A DNA stretch of 64,000 bases, taken from Mesorhizobium sp. LHD-90 (lineage in GTDB: Bacteria > Pseudomonadota > Alphaproteobacteria > Rhizobiales > Rhizobiaceae). Positions 53,738-61,402 of the stretch are shown piece after piece. The first letter of the stretch is position 1, and every line of letters begins with the position of its first letter. The translations under genes and the position numbers were made by a program. The notes under the pieces were generated by a model that saw only the letters and a list, made by a program, of their open reading frames with translations, did no database searches and was not told where the DNA came from. Where the stretch lies: the NCBI RefSeq assembly GCF_030929505.1, contig NZ_JAVFVV010000001.1, forward strand, positions 1 through 64,000. Reading direction: 5' to 3'.

Positions 53738-53876
53738 GGCTTCTCTCCCTGGGGTATGGCCGCATTGTCACGCTTCGGCAGGCAAATGGCAACGCGAGGG
53801 AAATCGCAGCCGTTGTGCAGGAAATAATAGACCACTTTGATCGGTTGCGAATTTTCGCATATAGCGGATTTGATGC

Positions 53877-54060
53877 TTGCGCTCCTTCGCACCCCCCTCT
53901 GTCCTGCCGGACATCTCCCCCTCAAGGGGGGAGATTGGCTTGCCACTTTGGTTTCGCCAGTCGTCAACGTTGCAGGAGTGGCGGGGGGAGCGAAACTGCC
54001 AATCTCCCCCCTGGAGGGGGAGATGTCCGGCAGGACAGAGGGGGGTGCGAAGGAGCGCAA
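53877..54060. repeat. Long palindromic element, family B copy 2
   Basis: Arms 53877-53939 and 53998-54060 (~63 bp each) share the CTCTGTCCTGCCGGACATCT core with copy 1 at 33413-33591. The outer bases TTGCGCTCCTTCGC and complement are specific to this copy. It fills most of the 346-bp mmsA/lysR intergenic gap and ends 23 bp before the LysR start. Confidence 0.87.
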
Positions 54061-54083
54061 TCCTTTCCATCCGACACCATCCC

Positions 54084-54965
54084 ATGAACTGGGATGACGT
54101 CCGCATCTTCCTGGCCGTCGCCCGCGCCGGGCAGATCCTCGGCGCGGCGCGCCGGCTTGAACTCAATCACGCCACCGTGTCGCGCCGGATCGCGGCGCTC
54201 GAGGAGGCGCTGAGGACAAAACTCTTCCGCCGGCTGACCACCGGCAGCGAGTTGACGCCGGCTGGCGAGCGTTTTCTTGCAGTCGCCGAGCGCATGGAAG
54301 CCGAGATGATCGTTGCCCGTGCCGAGGTGGCCGGCGAGGGCGACGCGGTGTCGGGTACGGTGCGCATCGGCGCGCCAGACGGGTTCGGCGTCGCCTTCCT
54401 GGCGCCGCGGCTGGGCGCCGTCACCGAACTGTACCCGGAATTGAAGATTCAGCTCGTGCCGGTGCCGCGCTCGTTCTCGCTGTCGCGGCGCGAGGCCGAC
54501 ATCGCCATCACCACCGAGCGTCCGAGCGAGGGCAGGCTGGTGGCAGCAAAACTCGTCGACTACACGCTCGGCCTGTTCTGTGCGAAGACCTACGCGGAAA
54601 AGCACGGTTTGCCGCAAAACACCGCCGATCTCGCCGCCCACCGGCTGGTCGGCTACGTGCATGACCTCGTCATCAACCCGACGCTCGACTACGCCGCCGA
54701 GTTCAGTCGCGACTGGAACGCGGGTTTCGAAATCTCGTCGGCGCTCGGCCAGGCGGAGGCGGTGCGCGCGGGCGCCGGCATCGGCATCCTGCACACCTTC
54801 GTCGCCCGCGCCATGACGGAACTCGTGTCTGTCGCCGCTATCGCGCCGATCCGCCGCGCCTATTGGCTGGTCTATCACGAGCAGATGCGCGGCCTGTCGC
54901 GCATCCAGGCGGTAGCGGGGTTTATCGCCCAGGCGGTCGAACGCGAAAGGACGCTGTTCTCCTGA
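54084..54965 (+). CDS. LysR-family transcriptional regulator
   Basis: 293-residue regulator. The HTH is WDDVRIFLAVARAGQILGAA and LELNHATVSRRIAALEEAL (~3-42), followed by a linker helix and a periplasmic-binding-like effector domain (~90-290, GTVRIGAPDGFGVAFLAP). ATG at 54084 starts the conserved MNWDD sequence. Divergent from mmsA, it is the natural candidate to control it. The palindromic element between them could displace or replace operator sequence. Confidence 0.92.
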   Translation: MNWDDVRIFLAVARAGQILGAARRLELNHATVSRRIAALEEALRTKLFRRLTTGSELTPAGERFLAVAERMEAEMIVARAEVAGEGDAVSGTVRIGAPDGFGVAFLAPRLGAVTELYPELKIQLVPVPRSFSLSRREADIAITTERPSEGRLVAAKLVDYTLGLFCAKTYAEKHGLPQNTADLAAHRLVGYVHDLVINPTLDYAAEFSRDWNAGFEISSALGQAEAVRAGAGIGILHTFVARAMTELVSVAAIAPIRRAYWLVYHEQMRGLSRIQAVAGFIAQAVERERTLFS

Positions 54966-55037
54966 CCCGACGGTGACGGCTTCGACCGCCGCCGCCCGGC
55001 TCGTTCGCTGCGCGGCCGGTCCTCCGGATGTCAGATG

Positions 55038-56105
55038 TCACGCCAGCGCCACCAGGATGATCGAGGCGGCGGTGGTGAACACCAGCAGCGGGATCGCCCA
55101 GACCAGGAAGAGATAGAACTGCTCCTGCACGTAGGCGCCGAAGGCCCGCTCGACGACGCCGAAGCGGAACAAGAGCACGTTGACGGCGAGGCTGATCGCC
55201 AGCGTCACATAGTTCAGCGCGAACAGCCGGTTGATCGGATTGTCGCCGGATTCCAGTACCTCGTAGACCGAATTGACCGTGAAATTCAGTGCGATCACCG
55301 CGAACAGCCCGCCGATGATGATGTTGACCAATTCGAACGTCTCGATCTGGAAGGCGCCGTCCTCGACCCGGTTCAGCCACACCGCCAGCAACGGGATCAG
55401 CAGCGAGGCGAGCAGCGGGATGAAGATCGAGGCGATGACCGGACCGGGATGGCGTACCGCCTCCAGCGACGCGGTCATGGTGGCGTGTGCCGCGCCGTAC
55501 CAGCCCGGCTCGGCGCTGACCGCCAGGTTGACGAAGCGCAGCGTCCAGCCGTCGAGTCTCGCTTCCGCCGAGGGCCGGCTGAAGTCGAGATCGTCCTGGT
55601 CGAAGGCAAGCGTCGCCTGATTGGCCGTCTCGGCTCGCAGCGCCAGCCGCACCTGCAACTGTTGCTTGCCGAAGGGGAAGCGCGAGACGTCGTAGTCGGT
55701 GGAGAATTCGCCGGAGACGCGCTTCAGCATCTCGACCCGTCCGTCCGGGAAAATGCGCAGGCCGATCTCGGCAGGGGCGGCTTCCGCGACCTGATTGGCG
55801 ATCGTCGTGTCCGGCACCCAGATGCGTTTCGCCTCGGCCAGCGCCTCGTCGCCGCGCAGCACACGCGGCGGGTCGTTCGCCTCGGCGGCGGGACGGCGCA
55901 GGCGCAGATCCTCCCAGCGCAGGCGTATGTCGACCACGCCTTTGAAACTCGCGGCGTTCTCGTCGAAACCCGACACCCCGACATAGCCGATCGCCGCCTT
56001 GACGCGCACCGGCAGACCCTTGTCCATCGGCAGGCTGGCATCTGCGGCGGCCTGTCCCGCCAAGGCCAGCAGCCAGGCGGCCAACGCGAAGAGGAGCGTT
56101 CTCAT
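55038..56105 (-). CDS. Prokaryotic pentameric ligand-gated ion channel (Cys-loop/GLIC family)
   Basis: 355 residues. Signal peptide 1-21. A beta-sandwich ligand domain (~25-215) has DIRLRWEDLRL (59-69), RIWVPDTTIANQ (94-105) and the Pro-loop DVSRFPFGKQQLQV (139-152), which lacks the animal cysteines as in GLIC. TM1 ~221-244 begins after HPGP, TM2 ~257-281, TM3 ~290-314, TM4 ~328-354, with no large cytoplasmic loop. Glu258 at the inner mouth of TM2 (TFELVN) aligns with the Glu that makes GLIC cation-selective. It should form a homopentamer in the inner membrane. ATG overlaps the stop of the Cache gene by ATGA. Ligand unknown. Confidence 0.9.
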   Translation of the reverse strand: MRTLLFALAAWLLALAGQAAADASLPMDKGLPVRVKAAIGYVGVSGFDENAASFKGVVDIRLRWEDLRLRRPAAEANDPPRVLRGDEALAEAKRIWVPDTTIANQVAEAAPAEIGLRIFPDGRVEMLKRVSGEFSTDYDVSRFPFGKQQLQVRLALRAETANQATLAFDQDDLDFSRPSAEARLDGWTLRFVNLAVSAEPGWYGAAHATMTASLEAVRHPGPVIASIFIPLLASLLIPLLAVWLNRVEDGAFQIETFELVNIIIGGLFAVIALNFTVNSVYEVLESGDNPINRLFALNYVTLAISLAVNVLLFRFGVVERAFGAYVQEQFYLFLVWAIPLLVFTTAASIILVALA

Positions 56106-57250
56106 TCGGCCGGCTTTCCGGCGCGCTTGGCCGCCACGCGGTTGTGCAATTCGACCAGCGGCTGAAGTTCGGCGGCAAAACGTTCCGAGCCGGCGACCGG
56201 GCCGGATTGTCCACCGCTCGACAGGCCGACGAAACGATCGACCACGACCTGCAGCGGCCGCAGCAGGAAGCCGCGGATGACGGTGATGATGGCGCCGGCC
56301 AGGATGACGATGGCGAAGATTGCGAGGCAGGCCTGCCAGACCAGCGAACGGCCCGCCGCGGCGCGCGAGCCGGAAAAGTCGCGAGCCGCCGCGATCACGC
56401 CCAGCGATTGGCCGGCACGGTCGCGCAAGGGGATCAGCAGCACCCCGTAGGGCACGCCCTGGGAATCGCGCGCGTAGGTCACCGGCTCGTTGACCACCGA
56501 TATGTCGGCGTCGCCGGCCAGATCGCTCATCAGCGCCCCGTTGGTCGTCTCAAGCCGCAGGAAGCGGCCGACACGGTTCTGCTCGCTGAACACCGCCGGG
56601 TCGACCCCGGAGGCGAAGTCGCGCAGCGGTTTTTCCTCGACGAAGAAGGTGAATTCCAGCCCGTAGGCGCTTTTCATCGCCACCAGCATCGGACCGAAAT
56701 CCAGGCCGAACTCGACGCTGCCGGCGTGGTTGCCCTGCATGTCGGTGACCGGCGAGACGCCGAAGATCGCTGGCCCGGTGCGGGCGATCGCCAGCCCCTT
56801 GACCGATACATGGTCGCGGTTGACGGCAACCACCATCGGCCGGAAACGCGTCAGGTCGTCGCCGAACAGTTTTGGATCCTGCAATCTCAGCAGCGAGGTG
56901 GCCGGCGGCACATGGAACTGCACCTGGTCGACGCCGTGCCGCTCCTTCTGTCCCTCGAACATGGCGGCATAGTTGTCGAGCAGCGCCTGCCGGTCTTTTG
57001 CCGCCACCGCCTGCCGGGTCAAGGGCAGGGAGGCCAGCATCTCGGCGCGCGCCAGCGCCTTGTTCTCGGCGTCGGCGAGCGCCGTGTCGAAGATCGCCTG
57101 CATCAATTCGAACTGGCTCTTTTCGACCGCGTCGGTCAGCCCGCTGAACAGGCGCGCCGACAGGATCGTCAAGGCCGTCACAACCACCACCACCGCAGCG
57201 ATCAACGCCGCCGGCGCGCTTCTTCGAAATGTCATGCCCGCCCGCCCCAT
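56102..57250 (-). CDS. Cache-domain membrane sensor without output domain
   Basis: 382 residues (ATG 57250; ATG 57235 is an alternative). TM1 ~14-33, then a ~265-residue periplasmic double-Cache-like domain (QFHVPPATSLLRL near 111-123, FGDDLTRFRPMVVAVN near 129-144, GPAIFGVSPVTD near 159-170, HAGSVEFGLDFGPML near 175-189, YGVLLIPLRDRAGQSLGVI near 268-286). TM2 is ~303-326. After it come a short HAMP-like segment (LLRPLQVVVDRFVGL) and a tail ending at 382. No kinase, chemotaxis, cyclase or DNA-binding part follows. It is translationally coupled to the ion channel gene, which suggests that it senses a small molecule for, or beside, the channel. Confidence 0.85.
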   Translation of the reverse strand: MGRAGMTFRRSAPAALIAAVVVVVTALTILSARLFSGLTDAVEKSQFELMQAIFDTALADAENKALARAEMLASLPLTRQAVAAKDRQALLDNYAAMFEGQKERHGVDQVQFHVPPATSLLRLQDPKLFGDDLTRFRPMVVAVNRDHVSVKGLAIARTGPAIFGVSPVTDMQGNHAGSVEFGLDFGPMLVAMKSAYGLEFTFFVEEKPLRDFASGVDPAVFSEQNRVGRFLRLETTNGALMSDLAGDADISVVNEPVTYARDSQGVPYGVLLIPLRDRAGQSLGVIAAARDFSGSRAAAGRSLVWQACLAIFAIVILAGAIITVIRGFLLRPLQVVVDRFVGLSSGGQSGPVAGSERFAAELQPLVELHNRVAAKRAGKPAE

Positions 57251-57340
57251 CTCGCATGGAGATGCCCAGAAGAATGCCCCGGCTAATTTCTGGCAGAGGA
57301 ACGGTGCGCGATCAATCGGTCAGGCGCGGCTATGCGCCGG

Positions 57341-57523
57341 CTATTTTGTACGCCGCCGCCCGCCCGCCGACTTGGCCTCCGGTGCGGTCACGGCTTCTTG
57401 CGCCAGGCGCAGCTTGCGCAGGCGATCGGTCTTGGCATTGCGGGCCTTCGTCTCCGCATCGATGATTGTCCTGGCGGCCACCGTGGTACGGGCCGCGCGG
57501 TCCTGGTTGTCTTTCTGGCTCAT
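57341..57523 (-). CDS. Small basic hypothetical protein (60 aa)
   Basis: 60 residues from ATG 57523 (MSQKDNQDRAARTTVAARTI), highly charged and helical (DAETKARNAKTDRLRKLRLA) with a basic end (SAGGRRRTK). Similar short proteins occur in rhizobia as far as I recall. No known function. It lies between the Cache gene and the cspA terminator. Confidence 0.65.
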   Translation of the reverse strand: MSQKDNQDRAARTTVAARTIIDAETKARNAKTDRLRKLRLAQEAVTAPEAKSAGGRRRTK

Positions 57524-57559
57524 GGCCTGGCCTCCGACACCTGTCGGCGCTGATCGCCG

Positions 57560-57590
57560 AAAATAAAAAAGGGCCGGACCAGCCGACCCT
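57560..57590 (-). terminator. Intrinsic terminator of cspA
   Basis: On the minus strand GGGTCGG pairs with CCGGCCC (one G-U pair), followed by TTTTTTATTTT, about 60 bp after the cspA stop. A strong canonical terminator. Confidence 0.85.
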
Positions 57591-57647
57591 CCCGTTCCAT
57601 GTCGCTTCGGTGCCGGTACGTCCGCGGTCACCATGCGAGATGGGATA

Positions 57648-57857
57648 TTAGGCAGCCGTCAGGCTGTCCGCCGACATCTTGCCGGACTTGCGGTCGCGAA
57701 CGAGTTCGTAGTTGACCTTCTGGCCTTCATTGAGGCTGCGCATTCCGGCGCGCTCGACGGCGGAGATGTGGACGAACACGTCCGCGCCACCCTCGTCGGG
57801 CTGAATGAAGCCGAAACCCTTGGTTCCGTTGAACCACTTGACAGTACCTGTGCTCAT
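57648..57857 (-). CDS. cspA: Cold-shock protein
   Basis: 69-residue single cold-shock domain. RNP1 is KGFGFIQ and RNP2-like is DVFVHISAV, with the usual start [12 protein letters not shown]. It binds single-stranded RNA as a chaperone. ATG 57857 has AAGGAA upstream. A leader hairpin lies further upstream and a strong terminator follows. Confidence 0.95.
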   Translation of the reverse strand: MSTGTVKWFNGTKGFGFIQPDEGGADVFVHISAVERAGMRSLNEGQKVNYELVRDRKSGKMSADSLTAA

Positions 57858-57888
57858 GACGATTCCTTTCAATCGTTCTAGAAATATC

Positions 57889-57914
57889 ATCCGGCGAGCA
57901 GGTGCACGCCGGAT
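57889..57914 (-). promoter_or_regulatory. Hairpin in the cspA 5' leader
   Basis: ATCCGGCG-N10-CGCCGGAT, a perfect 8-bp stem 32 bp upstream of the cspA start. In the mRNA it would sit near the ribosome-binding site, as expected for temperature-responsive csp leaders. The rest of the gene-free stretch to 58181 shows nothing else I can support. Confidence 0.5.
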
Positions 57915-58181
57915 TATTTTTGATCGATTTTGGAGAAGAATTCGCCAGAGCGCGCTTTCTGCAGCGCTTGATAGACAAAATCGGCTAGCAACATCGATTT
58001 GAGATACATAGGCTTTTCGGCGCGAAAAGTCAAACCGCGCGGGGGTCGCTCTTTGTCGACCGTGCGCCGCTGCCGTTTCCCATTGAACTGTTCGCCACAG
58101 AGGGCCAATTGGACCTTGTCGACGCGTCCTTCGATCCACAAGCGCTGCACGGATGGCCGCAAGCTACCGACGGCGATTTCC

Positions 58182-58949
58182 CTACTTTGCCTGTATCTCC
58201 GCCAGCGCGCGCTGCAACGGCGCCGACGACACCTGGATCGCTCCGGCGAACGGTTTTTCCATGTCGAGGATGAGATAGATGGATGCCGCGAGAAGGCCGG
58301 CGGACGCCACGAAGGTGACACCGATCGCGGCGTTGCGCGGCGCCCGATAGCCCAGACTGGCGAAGATGACCAGCAGCCAGGCGACGAGCATGACCAGCAG
58401 CGCCCTGGGGATGTCGCCCTCGGACTGCTCGATCAGCATCCAGCGCAGTCCCACGACCTTCTGGTAGTGCTGGCGCACGTCCTGCCAGACCGTCATCTTC
58501 TGTGCGTCGGGCGGCTTTATGGCGTCGATCTCCCGGCCGGCCTGGGTGAGCAACTGCTCCGATCTCCTGTCGTCGATCGCATAGGCGCGGGTGTCGGCGT
58601 CCGCGTCCCGGGTCACGCCCTTCAGATAGATCGACAGCAATTCGCGCGCCGGTCCGGTTTCCGGTCCGTAGTGCCGGAGCGACCGGTCGAGCAGGATCAG
58701 TTCGGTCGCGAAGACATGGACGTTGTCGTCGATCGATTCGAAGGTGTTTTTTGCCGAGTTGATGGTCAGGCCGAGCACCAGCGAGGTCATCACCACGAAG
58801 AGGTTGCCGATGACGCGCACCAGATTGTAGGTCTCGTCGGCGCGGTGATGGGCTGGCAGCCGCTCATAGGTCGCCAGTGCGCCAAGCGACGCTCCCGCCA
58901 GGCCGAGGAAGACGAAACCGGCGATCAGGGTTTCATTCGTCAAGATCAT
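58182..58949 (-). CDS. DUF4239-like (bestrophin-related) membrane protein
   Basis: 255-residue protein with two hydrophobic segments near the N-terminus (~5-28 and 48-64), a helical soluble middle (~70-185), and two near the C-terminus (~187-205, 213-232). The pattern [32 protein letters not shown] fits DUF4239 when read in two halves. Family function is unclear. ATG 58949 overlaps the dadA stop by ATGA, so it is co-expressed with the D-amino acid dehydrogenase. Confidence 0.8.
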   Translation of the reverse strand: MILTNETLIAGFVFLGLAGASLGALATYERLPAHHRADETYNLVRVIGNLFVVMTSLVLGLTINSAKNTFESIDDNVHVFATELILLDRSLRHYGPETGPARELLSIYLKGVTRDADADTRAYAIDDRRSEQLLTQAGREIDAIKPPDAQKMTVWQDVRQHYQKVVGLRWMLIEQSEGDIPRALLVMLVAWLLVIFASLGYRAPRNAAIGVTFVASAGLLAASIYLILDMEKPFAGAIQVSSAPLQRALAEIQAK

Positions 58950-60199
58950 CGGTAGCGGCTCAGCGCCAGATCCTTGACGTCGATGTCCGGCTTCCGGCCC
59001 GAGATGATGTCCGCGAGCACCCGGCCGGAACCGCAGGACATGGTCCAGCCCAGCGTGCCGTGACCGGTGCTGAGATAGAGGTTGGGATAGCGCGTGCCGC
59101 CGATGATTGGCGGACCGTCCGGCGTCATCGGCCGCAAGCCACACCAGAACTTTGCGCCCTCGAGGTCGGCGCCGGCCGGGAACAGGTCACCGACCGAATG
59201 CGTCAGCGTATCCTTGCGGCCGTCATGCAGGCGCAAATCGTAGCCGGAGATCTCGGCCGTGCCGCCGGCGCGGATTCTTGAGCCCAGCCGGGTGATCGCC
59301 ACCTTGTAGGTCTCGTCCATCACAGTCGATTGAGGTGCGCCGGCCTCGTCCTTGATCGGCACGGTGATCGAATATCCCTTGATCGGATAGACCGGCAGCG
59401 ACAGGCCGAGCGGCCTCAGCATGATCGGCGAATAGCTGCCCAGCGCCACCACATAGGCGTCGGCGGCCAAAAGCCCGGCGCTGGTGGCGACGCCCGTCAC
59501 CTTGCCGCCCTCCGTGACGATGCGCTCGATCGTCGTGCCGAAGCGGAACGTCACGCCGCGGCCCGCCGCATGCGAGGCCAGCCTTTCGGTGAACATCTGG
59601 CAGTCGCCGGTCTCGTCGCCGGGCAGGCGCAGCCCGCCCACGAATTTGCCTTTGACCCTGGCCAGCGCGGGCTCGGCGGCGATGCAGCCGGCAGGGTCCA
59701 GCACCTCGAACGGCACGCCGAACTGTTTCAGAACCTCGACGTCGCCGGAAATGCCGGCGAGTTGCTTCTCGGTGCGGAAGAGCTGGAGCGTGCCCTGGCT
59801 ACGCTCGTCATAGGCAATGCCGGTGGAGGCGCGCAGCTCGCGCAGGCAGTCCCGCGCATATTCGGCAATCGGCACCATGCGCGCCTTGTTCAGCGCGTAG
59901 CTCCTCGCGTTGCAGTTCATCAGCATCTTGAGCACCCACGACCACATTGCCGGGTCGATGAGCGGGCGGATGACCAGCGGGCCGTGTTTCATCAGCAGCC
60001 ATTTGATCGCCTTGACCGGAATGCCGGGCCCGGCCCAGGGCGAGGAATAGCCGGGCGACACTTCGCCCGCATTGGCGAAGCTGGTCTCCAGCGCCGGGCC
60101 GTTCTGCCGGTCGACCACCGTCACCTGGTGGCCGGCCTCGGCAAGATAATGCGCGGCGGTCACGCCGATCACGCCGCTGCCAAGGATAAGGATCTTCAT
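58946..60199 (-). CDS. dadA: D-amino acid dehydrogenase small subunit
   Basis: 417-residue FAD enzyme. The dinucleotide motif is [20 protein letters not shown] (3-22). The family segments [30 protein letters not shown] and [21 protein letters not shown] (split) are present near 99-118, 276-285 and 377-397. It oxidises D-amino acids to 2-oxoacids and passes electrons to the respiratory chain at the inner membrane. No dadX racemase is adjacent; DUF4239 is its operon partner. Confidence 0.92.
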   Translation of the reverse strand: MKILILGSGVIGVTAAHYLAEAGHQVTVVDRQNGPALETSFANAGEVSPGYSSPWAGPGIPVKAIKWLLMKHGPLVIRPLIDPAMWSWVLKMLMNCNARSYALNKARMVPIAEYARDCLRELRASTGIAYDERSQGTLQLFRTEKQLAGISGDVEVLKQFGVPFEVLDPAGCIAAEPALARVKGKFVGGLRLPGDETGDCQMFTERLASHAAGRGVTFRFGTTIERIVTEGGKVTGVATSAGLLAADAYVVALGSYSPIMLRPLGLSLPVYPIKGYSITVPIKDEAGAPQSTVMDETYKVAITRLGSRIRAGGTAEISGYDLRLHDGRKDTLTHSVGDLFPAGADLEGAKFWCGLRPMTPDGPPIIGGTRYPNLYLSTGHGTLGWTMSCGSGRVLADIISGRKPDIDVKDLALSRYR

Positions 60200-60333
60200 C
60201 GTCGCCCCTCGCTTTTCGAACTGGCCCCCGGGGTCGCGAACGCTTTTTTCCCACGGGAGAACTCGCCCTGCGCAGCCAAGGCCGGGCAGGCTGCGTCATT
60301 GAGGCAGAAGCTGGCTCAATGGCAACCACCTTG

Positions 60334-60651
60334 TCATGCGCCATGGATGGATTGTCCGCGAACAGTTTCGTGCCGGACGCGACGTGCGCCGGGTAGCATG
60401 GGCATCGGCGGGGGAACGCCGGACCAGAGGACGGCAGCGTCCCCGCTTCGCGCCGCGAACCGGTCGGTCGCGGCGATGACGGCATCGCTGACGCTTGAAT
60501 GTCCCGCGCCGTGGCCGGCCTCGCCGATCAGCACCAGTTCGCTGCCCGGCCATGCCCGCGCCAGTTCCCAGGCGATGTCGGGCGGGCTGCTCAAGTCGAG
60601 TCTTCCGTGGATCAGCACTACGTGGATGTCAGCCGTTATTCGGGTGGCCAT
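60334..60651 (-). pseudogene. Prolyl aminopeptidase (alpha/beta hydrolase) C-terminal remnant
   Basis: The first ~65 residues of this frame (IHVVLIHGRLDLSSPPDIAW, ELARAWPGSELVLIGEAGHG) match the last part of prolyl iminopeptidases, including the catalytic Asp (GRLD) and His (AGHG). The nucleophile and cap domain are absent. The match begins at the end of the RelE-type toxin gene, so the module or a deletion removed the 5' part. The tail after ~65 residues is unrelated. Confidence 0.75.
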
Positions 60652-60923
60652 TGCTGGGCGGCGTGCAGCACCCTCAAGATGGTCACGGCGCGGGCGTCCT
60701 CCACGTAGACGACCACATAATTCGTGCGCACGTTCATCTCGCGTGTGCCGGCCATTCGGCCCGGCCGATAAAGTTTTGGATACTCCGGCAGCCGCGCCAC
60801 CTTGGCCTCGATGTCATCCTTGACGCGCTGCGCAGCCTTGGGATTGTCGTCGGAAATGTAGTCGATGATTGCCAGCAGATCGGCGCGCGCGGTGGCCTTC
60901 CATTCAAGCGCCGGTCCGGGCAC
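60636..60923 (-). CDS. Type II toxin, RelE/ParE family
   Basis: 95-residue protein with WKATARADLLAIIDYISDDN near 8-27, KVARLPEYPKLYRPGRMAGT near 41-60 and REMNVRTNYVVVYVEDARAV near 61-80, the RelE/ParE fold. It starts with ATG 60923, 20 bp inside the antitoxin gene. Predicted to cut ribosome-bound mRNA or poison gyrase. Confidence 0.9.
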   Translation of the reverse strand: MPGPALEWKATARADLLAIIDYISDDNPKAAQRVKDDIEAKVARLPEYPKLYRPGRMAGTREMNVRTNYVVVYVEDARAVTILRVLHAAQQWPPE

Positions 60924-61209
60924 GGCTCTTCCTGTCGATCAGCGCTTGAGCCTCATCCATGACCTGACCGTGGGGCACAGGAGGTCTGGTGTCCGCAAGG
61001 GCTTCCCCGACCTTGGCGCGGAACCACCGGTCGTAGGCTTCAGCGTCCGACGCAAGGCCGGCGGGCAGCCCGCCTTCCTTGGCGACACGGGTCAGAAGGA
61101 TGCGTACGGCATCGGATATGGTCAGTCCTACGCCGGCCAGCGTCTCCGACGCGGCTGCCTTCAAATCGTCGTCTACGCGGACATGCAGCATCGAGGTCCG
61201 GTTGGCCAT
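60904..61209 (-). CDS. Type II antitoxin, RelB/DinJ family
   Basis: 101-residue protein with a ribbon-helix-helix N-terminus (TSMLHVRVDDDLKAAASETL, VGLTISDAVRILLTRVAKEG) and a C-terminal helix for toxin binding (MDEAQALIDRKSRARTG). ATG 61209 has GGAG upstream. It overlaps the toxin gene and has a perfect palindrome just upstream. Confidence 0.92.
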   Translation of the reverse strand: MANRTSMLHVRVDDDLKAAASETLAGVGLTISDAVRILLTRVAKEGGLPAGLASDAEAYDRWFRAKVGEALADTRPPVPHGQVMDEAQALIDRKSRARTGA

Positions 61210-61238
61210 TCCAATTCTCCGGGGTTCCGAGCCAATAT

Positions 61239-61256
61239 GTATCTCATTTGAGATAC
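61239..61256 (-). promoter_or_regulatory. Palindromic operator of the relB/dinJ-type module
   Basis: GTATCTCA-TT-TGAGATAC, a perfect 8-bp dyad 30-47 bp upstream of the antitoxin start, in the position expected for autoregulation by the RHH antitoxin. Confidence 0.7.
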
Positions 61257-61402
61257 GTGCAACTGGTGATCTGGCAGTATACCGCCCGAACTTTCGCCAA
61301 ATTGCTGTTCGAAGTTGCGCCATGCGGGGCGCATTTATGGTTGATGGTTCGTTAACAAAGGCCGGAGTAGACTCCCGCCCGAACGAACCCAGTGCCGGAA
61401 AA

